The notes: a model not told the origin generated them from the sequence alone. Numbered from the stretch's first letter, positions 45,001 to 59,831 are shown. The stretch is DNA of 64,000 nucleotides from Elgaria multicarinata webbii (GCF_023053635.1 NC_086183.1:34205501-34269500), one strand, 5' to 3'. Numbers and translations: made by a program.

Positions 45001-47070
45001 CAGAAAAGGTTCTGGGTATTCAAGACACTTTGCTGACTCAGAAGCCGCCTTGGCCCACCTGTCTGGCTTGTGGTTACTGAAGGGGAAAGGTGGATTGAAG
45101 ACGAAAGTAGCATTTTAGAGCAATGGTGACAATTTAGAAGCAGCTTTGCTGCATTCAGTCCAAAGATGCCTTTTCTCTCCTGTGTGAACTCCAGGAAAAA
45201 AATAATCCTGGATGTGTCCATTTGAAGCAGAGCCTGACTGTACATGACTCTGATTGGCTACCCTCTTTCCTGCCAGTCATGATATCATACACACACACAC
45301 TGCTGAACCATGGGAAGAAGGGGCAAAATGTATAGCTGAGCCAGGCGTCGATTCGCTGATCTGCACGTCTGCCATTTCTTTTGCAAGGCCATGAGGAAAT
45401 ACCAGGGCTGGTGAACTTTCAGCCCGGGGTTGAAAGTCCATTCTGGAGAAGCTGTGGAGGGCCGGAGTGGTTGGACACCCACCCACCCAACGTCTTTCTC
45501 TCCACAGATTAGGAGGGCCCAACATTGTGAAATGGATTTTGAGGGACGTCTTTAAAAACTTCCCCATGCTTAAAAATATTAAGGCGATAATCTTGTATTG
45601 CAATTCAGTCTCCACAGAGAGAGAGGGGTGGCTGACTGGAAAAGATGGAGGACACAGCAGGTGCAGGCACACACACACACACTCACACACAGGGCTGTTT
45701 TGTTTCCCAGGATGTCAAATGGATGGAGGCTCTTCCAGGGTCCTGGGGTCATAGAAGCATAGAATAGCAGAGTTGGGAGGGGCCTACAAGGCCATCGAGT
45801 CCAACCCCCTGCTCAATGCAGGAATCCACCCTGAAGCATCCCTGACAAATGGTTGTCCAGCTGCCTCTTGAAGGCCTCGAGTGTGGGAGAGCCCACCACC
45901 TCCCTCGGTCACTGGGTACTTGGTCAGCGTAGTTTCTGGCTGAATTTCCTCCTCGTCTAGCTGATATGTCTCAATGAACGCTCCTTTTCCTGTCCTCCTC
46001 CTTTCAGGCACAGATTGACCAGTACGTAGGGCTGGTGAGGAATCAGCTGAGTAACCTCAGAGCAAAGTAAGTCCCACGCGTGGGTCCCCTGACTCCCACC
46101 ACCCATGCCCTGCCCTACCTTGCCCCTTCCTGAGTGGAGAGGGAGGGAGGCCGGAACTTCCTCCGTGCCCGCTCAGCCCGGATTCTTGTTCTTGCAATGC
46201 CCACGTTATGTTGTTGAGGGAAAGGAGTTGAGCAAACTTTTGCTACCGTCTCCATGTGTTACATGTGGGGTCACAGATTTGGTAGTGTTGGCCCCAAAAT
46301 CTTCACAGCTCTGCCGTGTTATTTGTGGTATTAACTATTTGATGGGGGGGAGGTGTTTCCCCCCACATCAATCTGGAAGGCAATTGGTGAACTGGGCTGT
46401 GAAGTGCACCCTAAATATGGCATAGGTGCAGCCCAGCTGGGGGGTTATGATGATGGTAATCTACTACATCTGGAGGACACCAGGTTGGGGAACAGTGCCC
46501 TCTGCTGGGTTCCCTCACACTTGGAAATGACCATCACCGCTTGCCCAGGGACCATTTTGGCAATGGCTGGGTTCACACAACATCACAAGCCAGGGTATGG
46601 GGTGAGTGTGGGTTATCATTGAAATGTGGGTTATGGTGTTGTGTGAACCCAGCTGCATGAACAAACCATGGTTTGTTAACCACAAACGACCCACAATGTG
46701 CTCATGAGTTGCAGCGCAATATCAGAAGGTGTTCTCTCTCCCTCACAAGAGGGGACGTTGTTTAGAGACGATGCTTTGGCATTCACCGTTTTAAAAATAA
46801 AGCACTTTAAAAATCCCCTGACTGGTTAATAGGGGGACAGCTCTTTGTTCATCTAATTTTTTTTTTAAAAAAAAAATCATCACAACAATTAGTCGATGAA
46901 CTAGTGCAGTCCTAAAACAAAATAAAGGCTCAAATCACAGGCAGCCTTGATAATCAGGGACATTGTAGACATGGGGAAATGAGCCACACTCAGCTTAACT
47001 TTTCTCCCTTCTTTTTCCGCCCCATAGGATGCTGTCCAAGCTGCCAACAGCCAAAGCGAAAGCAGAATGA
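26101..47070 (+). CDS. RTN2: RTN2, reticulon 2, 10 coding exons
   Basis: Coding exons are 26101-26131, 31319-31363, 32175-32669, 34466-34720, 40962-41169, 41742-41880, 43567-43636, 44890-44936, 46008-46066 and 47028-47070. All junctions are in phase and give 463 residues. The start [11 protein letters not shown] and the next exon [12 protein letters not shown] match human RTN2 (MGQVLPVFAHCK / APSTASSTPDST). The N-terminal part is acidic ([11 protein letters not shown]) with a serine run near residue 183. The reticulon domain begins at residue 276 ([10 protein letters not shown]) and has two long hydrophobic hairpins, about 287-322 and 392-425, that bend endoplasmic-reticulum tubules. The C-terminus KAKAE is a KxKxx-type ER-retrieval signal. 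The size fits human isoform RTN2-B (472 residues): the extra hydrophobic exon of RTN2-A was not found, and the 6.2-kb intron 34721-40961 is where it, or the RTN2-C start exon, would lie. The gene is head-to-head with PPM1N and tail-to-tail with FOSB, as in human. Confidence 0.97.
26615..26636. repeat. (ATT)n microsatellite
   Basis: Seven TTA/ATT units in RTN2 intron 1. Confidence 0.9.
26973..27281 (+). mobile_element. Sauria-type (squamate) tRNA-derived SINE
   Basis: It starts GAGGAGCCTCGTGTGGCGCA, has a B-box-like GAGTTCGATCCCAGC, and then the typical body (TCAGCCTTCCATCCTTCCGA, ACTGGGGAAGGCCATGGCAA, CCACCCCGC, GTCTGCCAAGAAAAC). It ends in a CCTTT tract. It has split an older repeat: AAGCCCCATT occurs on both sides (26950 and 27282). 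This SINE family is characteristic of squamates and is the best clue to the host. Confidence 0.9.
27335..27415. mobile_element. hAT-type MITE, half copy
   Basis: GCAGCCTTCTCCATTCTGGT and GTGTTGGACTACAAGTCCCA form one arm; the second arm is lost. Confidence 0.55.
27705..27800 (+). mobile_element. tRNA-derived SINE head fragment
   Basis: GCCATGGCTCAGTGGGGGAG then CTTCGCATGCAGAAGCCCCT corresponds to the tRNA-like head also seen at 31463. It is degenerate. Confidence 0.5.
27815..28027. mobile_element. Inverted-repeat MITE(s), GGAGGCTGGTGGCTC family
   Basis: AGGGGAGGCTGGTGACTCCA (27821) and GGGGAGGTTGGTGGCTCTGG (27934) face ACATCGGAGCCACCAGCCTC (28004-28023). The element is either two partial copies or one with an internal duplication. 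Confidence 0.6.
28587..29173 (-). mobile_element. CR1 LINE, 5'-truncated
   Basis: In minus orientation this is a longer copy that includes [19 protein letters not shown] and the [12 protein letters not shown] region. It ends in CATAGAATCATAGAAT at 28589-28604. Confidence 0.92.
29263..29868. mobile_element. Inverted-repeat DNA transposon, GTGGCCTCGTTCAGAAGAC family, interrupted
   Basis: The ends are GTGGCCTCGTTCAGAAGAC and GTCTTCTGAATGGGGCCAC (reverse complements with two mismatches), followed inward by TTTAACCAT-rich arms. The element is interrupted by the hAT insertion at 29340-29772 and is therefore older than it. Confidence 0.8.
29340..29772. mobile_element. hAT-type non-autonomous element with 8-bp target duplication, nested
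   Basis: It opens CAGGGGTCCCCAACCCCCGG and closes GTTGAGGACCACTG, with the internal blocks GGCCTGTTAGGAACCGGGCC and ATGAAACCGGTCCCTGGTG. This end sequence also occurs in mammalian hAT elements I have seen. Perfect 8-bp repeats CCTTAAAC lie at 29332-29339 and 29773-29780. No transposase is present. Confidence 0.9.
30011..30072. repeat. (GTCT)n-(AT)n-(GT)n compound microsatellite
   Basis: Five GTCT units, a short ATATAT stretch and about 13 GT units in RTN2 intron 1. Confidence 0.95.
30133..30215 (+). mobile_element. LINE/SINE 3' tail (GAACCGCCCAGAGAGC family)
   Basis: GTGAACCGCCCAGAGAGCTT then GGGCGGTATAAAAATGTAAT and AAATAAATAATAA. The same tail is seen at 1495-1562 and, inverted, at 7066-7160. 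Confidence 0.6.
31157..31272. mobile_element. hAT-type MITE, palindromic, degenerate
   Basis: GCAGCCTTCCCCAGCTGGTT and GATATGTTGGAGTACAAC face TGTTGGGAGTTGTGGTTCAG and CCCAGGTTGGAGAAGGCTG. It ends about 50 bases before RTN2 coding exon 2. Confidence 0.7.
31463..31690 (+). mobile_element. tRNA-derived SINE
   Basis: GGGGTCGTAGCTCAGTGGGA (A box) and GGGTTCGATCCACGGC (B box) form a tRNA-like head with GCATGCAGAAAGG between them. The body AGGGCAAGAAAAGCTCCTGC and GGCCAGATGGACTCGG follows. Loss of cloverleaf pairing and the long tail argue against a tRNA gene. Confidence 0.75.
31735..31927 (+). mobile_element. LINE-type 3' tail with (AAT)n
   Basis: GGGTCTTGCGATTTTCTG, then TACAGCACCATGTACATTGA and GGTGCTATATTAATTAATAA run into about 13 AAT units. 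It is the same tail family as 8490-8620. Confidence 0.65.
33052..33080. repeat. (GT)n microsatellite
   Basis: Fourteen GT units in RTN2 intron 3. Confidence 0.95.
33248..33595. mobile_element. Inverted-repeat MITE pair, CTGGGTTCAGACAACAT family
   Basis: Outer ends are CTGGGTTCAGACAACATGCT and, at the right, ATACTGTCTGAATCCAG. Inner ends GCCTGAACCCAGCC (33340-33354) and GGCTGAATTCAGACAAG (33468-33485) show that two copies abut. The middle is rich in palindromic AACCATGGTT units. Confidence 0.7.
33997..34266 (+). mobile_element. CR1 LINE, 3' end
   Basis: It starts at CAGAGTGCAGGACACGGAAT and runs to TCTATAATTCTGTG. It lies about 200 bases upstream of RTN2 coding exon 4. Confidence 0.88.
35490..36155 (+). 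mobile_element. CR1 LINE with an open ORF2 C-terminal frame
   Basis: A continuous frame of about 190 codons runs to a stop at 36075: [57 protein letters not shown], then [11 protein letters not shown] and [10 protein letters not shown]. This is the end of the CR1 reverse-transcriptase protein. It finishes with CTATGATTCTATG. The open frame suggests a fairly recent insertion. It is 5'-truncated and so not mobile. Confidence 0.92.
36615..36960 (-). mobile_element. LINE fragment, minus strand
   Basis: TTATCCCAGAAATGATTTCA, AAAATGCTGGTGCAAACAAA, then CCTAGGAGGGCATTCCAGAG and GGGGTGCCAGTGCAGAGAAG parallel the element at 7066-7590 in content and order. Confidence 0.55.
37120..37737 (+). mobile_element. 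CR1 LINE, 5'-truncated
   Basis: It is very close to the 35490-36155 copy (GCAAATGCTATTTTGGGCTG to GTTATTGTATGATTCTATG). A premature stop lies in the block after NNGL (37499). Confidence 0.92.
38036..38140 (+). mobile_element. Penelope-like terminal remnant with hammerhead-like core
   Basis: GCATCTGATGAAG (CTGATGA at 38051-38057) is followed ten bases later by GAAA (38068-38071), then TTTTATTGGGCCTTCAAAAG and GAGGTACATTT. This is the spacing of a minimal hammerhead core, as reported for Penelope-like terminal repeats. The stem between the two boxes is weak here. It lies in the long RTN2 intron. Confidence 0.45.
38904..38935. repeat. (GGGGT)n tract
   Basis: Five to six GGGGT units follow GTGT. 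Such spaced G runs could form a G-quadruplex on the RTN2 sense strand. Confidence 0.85.
39598..39692. mobile_element. hAT-type MITE, shortened
   Basis: GCAGCCTTCCCCAACCTGGT with GTTGTGGACTACAGCTGGC faces TTCTGGGAGTTGTAGTCCAA and CACATCTGGAGGGCTC. Confidence 0.65.
42040..42640 (+). mobile_element. CR1-like LINE 3' UTR fragments, second subfamily
   Basis: GGCCTTGCTGGATCAGATCA near 42050 and ACGGACCCTTGGTCTGATCC near 42590 are parts of the repeat seen at 19440-19947 and 57505-57835. A further decayed piece lies at 42815-43010 (CAGTTGCTGGGGAACAAACG). Confidence 0.5.
43705..43863. mobile_element. Inverted-repeat MITE, GGGCCTTAGCTAGACC family
   Basis: GTCTAGGGCCTTAGCTAGAC and CTAAGGTTTATCCTGGGATC are mirrored by CGGGATAAACCTTACGTCTA and GCTAAGGCCCTAGAC. 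The symmetry extends into the flanks (ACACACGTGTCTA against TAGACACGTGTGT). It starts about 70 bases after RTN2 coding exon 7. Confidence 0.8.
44172..44638. mobile_element. Inverted-repeat MITE, CTGGTTCTGCACATAACACT family
   Basis: CTGGTTCTGCACATAACACT and AGTGTTATGTGCGAACCAG are near-perfect terminal inverted repeats about 22 bp long. The interior is rich in AACCATGG-type palindromes, like 33248-33595 and 46567-46652, so the three may be related families. Length is 467 bp, in RTN2 intron 7. Confidence 0.8.
45749..45916 (-). mobile_element. CR1 LINE, very short 3' fragment
   Basis: CATAGAAGCATAGAATAGCA then GGCCATCGAGTCCAACCCCC. It stops at about 45916 within the CCTCCCTCGGTCACTGG stretch, 90 bases before RTN2 coding exon 9. 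Confidence 0.88.
46424..46500. mobile_element. hAT-type MITE fragment
   Basis: TCTACTACATCTGGAGGACA followed by CCAGGTTGGGGAACAG is one arm of the family. Confidence 0.5.
46567..46652. mobile_element. Short inverted-repeat MITE, CTGGGTTCACACAACA family
   Basis: CTGGGTTCACACAACATCAC and GGTGTTGTGTGAACCCAG are terminal inverted repeats of an 86-bp element in the last RTN2 intron. Confidence 0.8.
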
Positions 47071-47890
47071 ATGACTCCCCTTCTCTCTCCCCCACCCTAC
47101 ACAGACTCACACACACTCATACTTACGCCCTGCTCCTTCCACCCGCTCTCCCAAACACCCCCAAAGAAACCCTCCCTCTCCAGAAAGAGGGCCCAAGCTT
47201 CCCTCCCCCGTGCAGATGCATGGGGCCCCCATTGCTTGCAGGCTGCACAGGGCAGGCAGCTGCTTTGCTTCTGCCAAGTCCCCCTCCGACCCGGAGGTCT
47301 GAGAAGACAGGCGGCCCAGAGCAGGGAGGGCAAAGCAAAAACCCTCCCCTGGGCACCCCAGGATTCTCCTCTGCTAACTGCACATAGAGAAGCTACTTCT
47401 CCCAGCATGCTCTGCTCCACCTGAGCAGCCTGCACGGCATGCTGGGCGTTGGCGTCTCTGATTGGCACAGCCTCTGGGGGGGCCCACCAGGCTGCCAATG
47501 GGTGGTGGCTATCTGAGTTGGTGGTGTGGTGGTGGTGGGGGGCACATCGAAGGACTGAGCCCATAAATGGGGTTTGCCAACCACTTAATCTTGCCGTCGT
47601 CCGACGCTCCTCTGTCCCACATCTGCCCTTCCTTACTGCCTGCTGAGTTTAGTTCTGCATTCAGAGTCGACACCCGCCCACCTGGAAGCACCCTTTCAAG
47701 GCTGGACAGGACCAGACAATCCACGTCCCCCTTTTCACACCCTTTCCCCGGGGTGTCGCAGCGGCACTCAGCCTTCTTCACGGGCTGGGCTGCGACTTGG
47801 CTGATGAGGCGACGGAGTCTGTGTGCCTGGTTCTTTTAAGTTTGCTTGGATTTACACTTTAATAAAAACGGTTGTGGAAAAAAAAAAGAA
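47071..47890 (+). other. RTN2 3' untranslated region
   Basis: About 0.8 kb separates the stop codon from the AATAAA at 47861-47866. A GT-rich tract (GTGGTGTGGTGGTGGTGGGG) lies at 47520-47540. I see no further open exon. Confidence 0.8.
47861..47866 (+). terminator. RTN2 polyadenylation signal
   Basis: AATAAA is followed at 47879 by an A-run and a GGTCTGTGCTTGG downstream GU-rich element. Its distance from the stop is sensible for RTN2. Confidence 0.8.
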
Positions 47891-48773
47891 GAGGTCTGTG
47901 CTTGGGGTCTTGATTCCTTCAGTCTCATGCATGGACTGCAAGGACTGTGCAGCAGGTTATGCGCGGGCGAGAGAACCTACATGTAGGTTTGCTTCCACCT
48001 TCAATTTCATTTATTCATTTATTGAACTATTTCACTTATTTATGTATAGGCTTTTTATACTGCTCTATATCTGACAAGGGTCCCAAGAGATGGACAATAA
48101 AAAGTAAAAATAATAATAAAATACAGGGTTAAAATACTTAAAATCAGATGACACCAATAAGCCTTTGGAAAAGCTTGTTTAAATACAAATGTCTTCAGTA
48201 GCACTGGAAAACACACACACCTCCAGGCTCATGAATTGCAATGTTGACTGTAGGGAACGGAGCTGACGAGCGCTTCACTGAGCCTCTGGTAGTCCTGCTT
48301 TGCTGGAGATCTAAGCACCCTGCAGCCCCAGACACCCCAAGCGGCACCTGGCACTGACGCTCTCCAAGTGAGGCCTGCTTTGAACTCCACCTCGCAGGGA
48401 GGCCAGCCGGAGCAGCGGCGGGCCTTTGCCAACGTTTCGGAGTGCCCCTGCCATGAAGTTCCTCTATCCCCTCCCAGCATTATTTCCCGGTGCAGGTCAA
48501 AGGCTACCTTAGGCTTTGACCGGTCAAGTATTTCCCCCGCTGTTTCTTTTCTCTTCTGGCGACACTTCATGGGTGCAATTGGCCTTGTTTCGAAACGTTT
48601 AAAGCTTGGAATTTAATTGTTTCGAAACGTTTAAAGCTTGGAATTTAAAGAAAAGCCGTCTAGACAGGTTGCAAATAAGTGCTCACCAACACTGCTGGAG
48701 GGCAACAGGTTGGGGAAGGGGGGGGCTGCTGGGAAAAAATTGTCATCGCTTCTTTAGCTGTCTCGACTCTAGA

Positions 48774-49425
48774 AAGCTGAGTATGAGCCAACAGTGCAAT
48801 TTGTCTGCAAGAAAGGCAAATGCTATTTTGGGCTGCTGCATTAATAGAAGTATAGCTTCCAAATCACGTGAGGTCCTGGTTCCTCTCTATTCGGCCCTGG
48901 TTAGGCCTCATCTAGAGTATTGTGTCCAGTTCTGGGCTCCAGAATTCAAGAAGGATGCAGACAAGCTGGAGCGTGTTCAGAGGAGGGCAACCAGGATGAT
49001 CAGGGGTCTGGAAACCAACCCCATGAAGAGAGACTGAAAGAACTGGGCATGTTTAGCCTGGAGAAGAGAAGATTGAGGGGAGACATGAGAGCACTCGTCA
49101 AAGACTTAAAAGGTTGTCACACAGAGGAGGGCCAGGATCTCTTCTCGTTCCTCCCAGAGTGCAGGACACGGAATAACGGGCTCAAGATAAAGGAAGCCAG
49201 ATTCCAGCTGGACATGAGGAAAAACTTCCTGACTGTTAGAGCAGTACGACAATGGAACCAGTTACCTAGGGAGGTGGTGGGCTCTCCCACACTAGAGGCC
49301 TTCGAGAGTCAGCTGGACAGGCACCTGTCAGGGATGCTTTAGGGTGGATTCCTGCATTGAGCAGGGGGTTGGACTCGATGGCCTTGTAGGCCCCTTCCAA
49401 CTCTGCTATTCTATGCTTCTATGAA
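48774..49425 (+). mobile_element. CR1 LINE, 5'-truncated
   Basis: This is a third close relative of the 35490 and 37120 copies, starting GCTGAGTATGAGCCAACAG and ending CTATTCTATGCTTCTATG. The frame shifts near 49015 (METNPMKRD, then [11 protein letters not shown]). It sits between the RTN2 and FOSB 3' ends, with another repeated stretch (TTGTTTCGAAACGTTTAAAG twice, 48586-48640) just before it. Confidence 0.92.
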
Positions 49426-49704
49426 AGCCTAACTAGCCAAATCAACCAACATAATGCCCCCCCCCCCCGTGTGAATCCAGGCTTTGAGTTGGTCCTGGCT
49501 GATGCTCCCCATCCCCAGCAGGGGGAGCCCAATGACGTCTTCTCTCCCCAAAGTCCAGGAAGAGGTTTAAAAAAGGGGGGCCAGAAGAATATTTGCCCAG
49601 ATCTGAACTTCTGACCAGATTATATTAACAGTACAGGGCATGCTTTAAAAACAACAACTCAGCAATGCAGATCAATAACGTAGTTTAATGGCACCTTTGG
49701 CTCA

Positions 49705-49800
49705 AGGCATCCTTCCCCAGCCTGGTGCCATGCCAGCTGGGAATGATGTGAGTTGTAGTCCAACATATCTGGAAAGCACCAGGCTGGGCAAAGGCAAAAT
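49705..49800. mobile_element. hAT-type MITE, shortened
   Basis: GGCATCCTTCCCCAGCCTGG faces GTTGTAGTCCAACATATCTG and AGCACCAGGCTGGGCAAAGG. Confidence 0.6.
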
Positions 49801-50423
49801 AATGCTACATGTGGATTTCTCTCTCTCTCTCTCTCAAATAATTTGGGGGCAGGGAGCCGCTGCCCGCGTGTCCTGCTTGTGAGCTTCCCCCAGTTCATCT
49901 GAGTCGACCTCTGATGGAGAAAGAGGCGGCTTTATATTTGAGGCAAACGGGGCAGCGACCCTCTGCCTCTTCCCCACCCACTTGTGGCAGAGAAATCCCA
50001 CCACAGCCAGGCACCTTTGCTCCAAGGTAGGGCTGCCAGATGCTACGCAGCATGGCCTCCTCCTGCTCTCCTCCGTCGAACACTATGTCTTTGCCCTGCC
50101 CTCTGCCCCACCAGCCCCAATGGGCACCAGCCGCTGCTGGATTAGATGTCTCCCACTGGGTAAGATCCAGCATAGGCACCTCACTACCTATTTTTGGTTG
50201 ATGCTGCAGAGGGCGCTCCAGCACCAGGACCCAGAACTCACCTGCTTGGGATCTCATCCCACAGTGAACGCCAGACAACTGGCACCCATCACCTTAGCTC
50301 CCCCCCCTCCACACACACACACACACACCCGGGCACTGCCCCACCCTGAATGTGAAGGCTGAAGGCAAAAGGCGATGGGGTCTGGGTGCAGAGAAAGCCA
50401 GGCAGATCCACGGCTCGAGATCT

Positions 50424-50429
50424 TTTATT
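50424..50429 (-). terminator. FOSB polyadenylation signal (distal)
   Basis: AATAAA on the minus strand in the context GTGCAATAAAAGATC. A second AATAAA lies at 50519-50524. Confidence 0.6.
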
Positions 50430-50671
50430 GCACCTTAATGTTTTCGTTTTTTTACATGAGTTTGAAAAAATAGATCTTATATTCATCATTAAAAAGTGCA
50501 TTTTTTTTCAAAGCTGACTTTATTTGCTATTTCGCTAACCAGTTAAGTGCAGGACAGGAGGGCCGGGCAGGGTCCAATGTCTCAGCTCACCTTCCCCTCT
50601 GCTGGCCCCCCATTGCTTAATAAAACATATCACAAAAAAATAATAATATTACAGCACAAGGGGGTAAATTA

Positions 50672-50702
50672 ATATTAATAATAATAATAATAATAATAAT
50701 TA
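50672..50702. repeat. (AAT)n microsatellite
   Basis: About nine AAT units within the FOSB 3' UTR. Confidence 0.9.
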
Positions 50703-52429
50703 AAAAAAATAAAAATATTCCCCCGCCCCCAGCAAGTGCATAAACATCTTTTTTTTAAAAAAAAGCTGGTTAAAGTAAAAGTCCATAGATTAAAAATAAT
50801 ATTTTTAAAAAAACAACAACATCAAAAGCTTGGTCACAATAATTTTTTTGGAAACATTCTGTATAGCATCATGGCGAACTCTAGAGAACCAAAACAAGCA
50901 ACATGGCAGCTTCCCCAATCCATAAAACACACTTGCGTGGTGGGTTAGGAATAGGCAGCACGGTGTCAGAAGCGAGCTGGTGCACAAGCACACACACGAG
51001 ATACACGGTAGCTGCAGTTTGGGAACCAAAGCACAGACGGAAGAGGAGAGTCCCTTGCGGGGAAATGGCAGGTCTGTGGAAAGGACAGCTAAAAACCGGT
51101 ATTCTTGGCTCTGCCAGCCTTAGAGGTGGCGGCGGGGGGTCAGCCCTTGGGACTTTTTCAAAGAGCAAATACTTCGCATCTCAGGATTGCTGGGGAGCAG
51201 GCACAAAGTGGGCACCTACTGGGTGGAGCATGAGAGGGAAGAGCTAAAGGCAAGGAGCAAAAATAGCCAGAGGCTTAGAAATAGTGTGGAATGGAGCAGA
51301 GAAGGGTAGAAGGCAGAAGGGGAGGGCGTGGGTGGGGGGGTGGGGGGCACACCACTAGCATTACCAGCCTGAAAGAGCAGTGGAATAAAGCCCACTAAGT
51401 CTGAACAGCTCCCAGACTGCTGTATTAACAGAACAACCACAAGGAATTATTGAAGGCTGGGAAAAGCGGGAGGAGAGGAAGAAATTTGAGACAGGGGCTG
51501 GCTTCAAATTACATCAGCCAGAAAGAGAGTCGGTGCCAATAAGTCTAAGTTTGGGCTGGCAAAAGGCAGAAAGGCCCCCCTGCCCTGTCCAACTATTATC
51601 AAGAGAAACCTCTATAGCAGAAAGAGGCCCATTCACAGTATTGTCACCAAGCCCCAGGCCCTCAGCCGCCCAGGCTACCCTCACCCAGAGACCTCCTCAG
51701 CCACAGATGAAACCGAGCAAGGGAGAAGACCCAATGGGGAGAGGATTCATGCTAGGGCACCTGGCAAGTTTGGCAGGGCAACTGGTAGACCCAGGGCTGA
51801 GTTGACCGGCCAGTTAAAGAATAAAGGAACGCAGCCCTGCCTGGTGCACCAAGAGAGGGCACTGCAAGTCCATAGCAAAGAAGCCGCCTGCTTCTCCTCA
51901 CCCACCCACCCCACACCTCTAAAAGGCTTCAATGCTTTCTGCTAGAGTCAGTATTTTATACCTTTTTCTTGCTAATTTATTGTAAGTATTTTATACTGCC
52001 CTTCAATAATATCCCCAGAGCAGTCCCTGAAAATGTGAAACTGTAATCTTGTGAATTGGTGAGTATTTATTTGCAAGCCAATTAAGGGAGATTTCCCCTC
52101 TCTTACCCCACTATAACAAGGATGCAATCCCAGCTGAACTCTGTGGTACTTACTTCGGAGTAAATACACATAGGATTGGACTGTAAGTATACATCCCACT
52201 GAAATCAATAGGTTTTAAGCACCTTGTGTGCAATATTTCAGACTTTTTTCAGTCTGGCACAAACATTCAATAGGTATTGGCCAAAATAATCTACAGAAGC
52301 TGCCTGCCACAATCGAACAGTTAGTTCCTGTGGCACTGTTGCACTTTTGATACCCTTGAATGAACGTAAGTGGCAAGATTTAGCTTCTTCCAAGGAGACC
52401 CAAAATTCAGATCATGCTACATTGACTGA

Positions 52430-52560
52430 GGCCGTAGCTAGACCTAAGGTTTATCCCAGGATCATCCCGGGTTCGTCCCTGCCTGAGCACTGGATGCCCT
52501 GTGTGGCACTTAGATGAACAGGTTTGACCCCTGGGATAAACCTTAGGTCTAGCTACGGCC
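52430..52560. mobile_element. Inverted-repeat MITE in the FOSB 3' UTR, GGCCGTAGCTAGACC family
   Basis: GGCCGTAGCTAGACCTAAGG and CCTTAGGTCTAGCTACGGCC are perfect 20-bp terminal inverted repeats, and the pairing continues into TTTATCCCAGG. It is the same family as 43705-43863. The flanks TGA/TGA may be a 3-bp target duplication. Confidence 0.88.
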
Positions 52561-52989
52561 TGACTGGCATCAGGAAATGCATTGAAATGCCCATTTTTGG
52601 CAACACAGGTGGTACAGAATTCACAAAGCAAGTTAAAGCAGAATAAGCTATGACACAGCTCTGGGGTGGGGGACACCGGTGAGAACCCCCTTCGTCCTCA
52701 TTTCCCCTACGCAGGTCATCCCTTTTGCTCGGCTTCTTACAACAACGCTGGCAAGAAGTAGCCAAGCATCACAGTCCAGCTCAGCCAGGGTTTTTCCATT
52801 CAGGTGAGGCCCTGTGTTCAAGAAAGCAAGCCAGGCTCAGAACTCTCCCAAGGCGGCAGCTCCAACGTGCAGCCCAGAAGTGTCCCGGTTCCTCCTGATT
52901 TGAAAATGGCAAAGCCCAAAACGCGGAAATGTTAAAACGGACAACCATCGGCAAAGACTCTCCACCTTGAGCTGCGCCCCTGAAAGTCT

Positions 52990-53013
52990 GACGACGACGA
53001 CGACGACGACGAC
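52990..53013. repeat. (GAC)n microsatellite
   Basis: Eight GAC units in the FOSB 3' UTR. Confidence 0.95.
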
Positions 53014-53248
53014 AAGAACACCACGTCGCATGGCTAGAGGCGGCGGCGGCGGTCGGGGCGGTGGTGTAGCAAGCGCTGGCAGCTGTTTTGGGGTGGGGTT
53101 TTTTTGGCGTTTTTTAGGGTTGCTGCTCCCAGATGGCTGGGCGGGGGGCATGTGCCCATTTCCATTCTCGCCCCCTTCACTCACACTGAAGTTTGCACAT
53201 GTGGGTGTTATCGCTTTAGACACAAAATCTGAGTTTGGGTTTTGAGTT

Positions 53249-59055
<5,807 letters not shown>

Positions 59056-59504
59056 CTCCCTCGGGGGCGCAGGGGGGAGGCCGCGGCCGCGCGGGGGGCG
59101 CCTGGAAGCCAAGGTGAGGGGCGCGCAGGGCTGGCCGGCCCAGACTTCCCTTGCCGGCGCCGGGTCCGGGCGCCGCGCGGGCCTCTCTCCCTCCCCCTCC
59201 GGCTGCCGGGCCTGGGGGGAGACGGCGGCGGCCGGCGCTCGCGCTCGTCTTGGGCTGGCGCCTCGGCGGCTGCCTCTCACAGCAGCATGCTGTCACGGCG
59301 AGGGAGCGGCAGGCCGAAATTCCACCGGTCAGGCCAGCCCAAAGTCCGCTTCCAGGAGTCCCAAATCCAGTAATCCGCGGCGATGCCCGGCAGAAGAAAA
59401 GACGCCGCGGGCAGCAGCAGCAGCAGCAGTAGTGGGGTCCCCGCCTCCTGCGCTCGGCCCCGGCTCCGGCTCGCTCTTGCTCTTGCTCCGCTGCGCGCTC
59501 GCCT

Positions 59505-59575
59505 GCCTGCCCGCCTGCTTGCTTGCTTGCCCGCCTGCTTGCTTGCTTGCCTGCCTGCCTGCCTGCCTTCCTCCG
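59505..59575. repeat. (CTGC/CTTG)n tetranucleotide tract in the FOSB 5' UTR
   Basis: CCTGCCTGCCCGCCTGCTTG is repeated over about 70 bases. In the FOSB mRNA it would read GCAGGCAGGCAAGCAAGC. Confidence 0.85.
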
Positions 59576-59619
59576 CGAGCCCAAACCTTATGAATGAACC
59601 CGCTCAGCAGCGCCGCCTC

Positions 59620-59625
59620 TTTATA
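59620..59625 (-). promoter_or_regulatory. FOSB: FOSB TATA box
   Basis: TATAAA on the minus strand in the context TTGTATAAAGAGGCGG. Transcription should begin near 59590, giving a 5' UTR of about 535 bases. Confidence 0.8.
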
Positions 59626-59831
59626 CAAGCGCCCCCCCCCTCCTCACGTCACCAGGAGGAGTCCCCAGCAGTGCCCGAAAAGCGGCTCCGGGGCCCTCCC
59701 CGCGCCCCAAACTCGGCCGGCGCGTTCCTCGGGTCCCGGCGCCTTGGCTGGCCGAAAAGGGTCTCCGGGCGGCCCCGGCAAGGGGGTCTTTTTCAACCGG
59801 GGATCCCTCGCTCCGCCCGCTGGGGTTCCTG

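Larger units (their letters stand above)
50405..53248 (-). other. FOSB 3' untranslated region
   Basis: About 2.8 kb runs between the FOSB stop (53249) and the distal polyadenylation signals at 50519-50524 and 50424-50429. The distal part is A+T-rich with ATTTA pentamers on the gene strand, as expected for the unstable mRNA of an immediate-early gene. It contains the MITE at 52430-52560 and a (GAC)8 repeat at 52990-53013. Confidence 0.65.

Noticed and set aside
52990-53013. Poly-Asp or poly-Thr coding repeat
   Set aside because: (GAC)n lies in the FOSB 3' UTR and is not part of a conserved frame.
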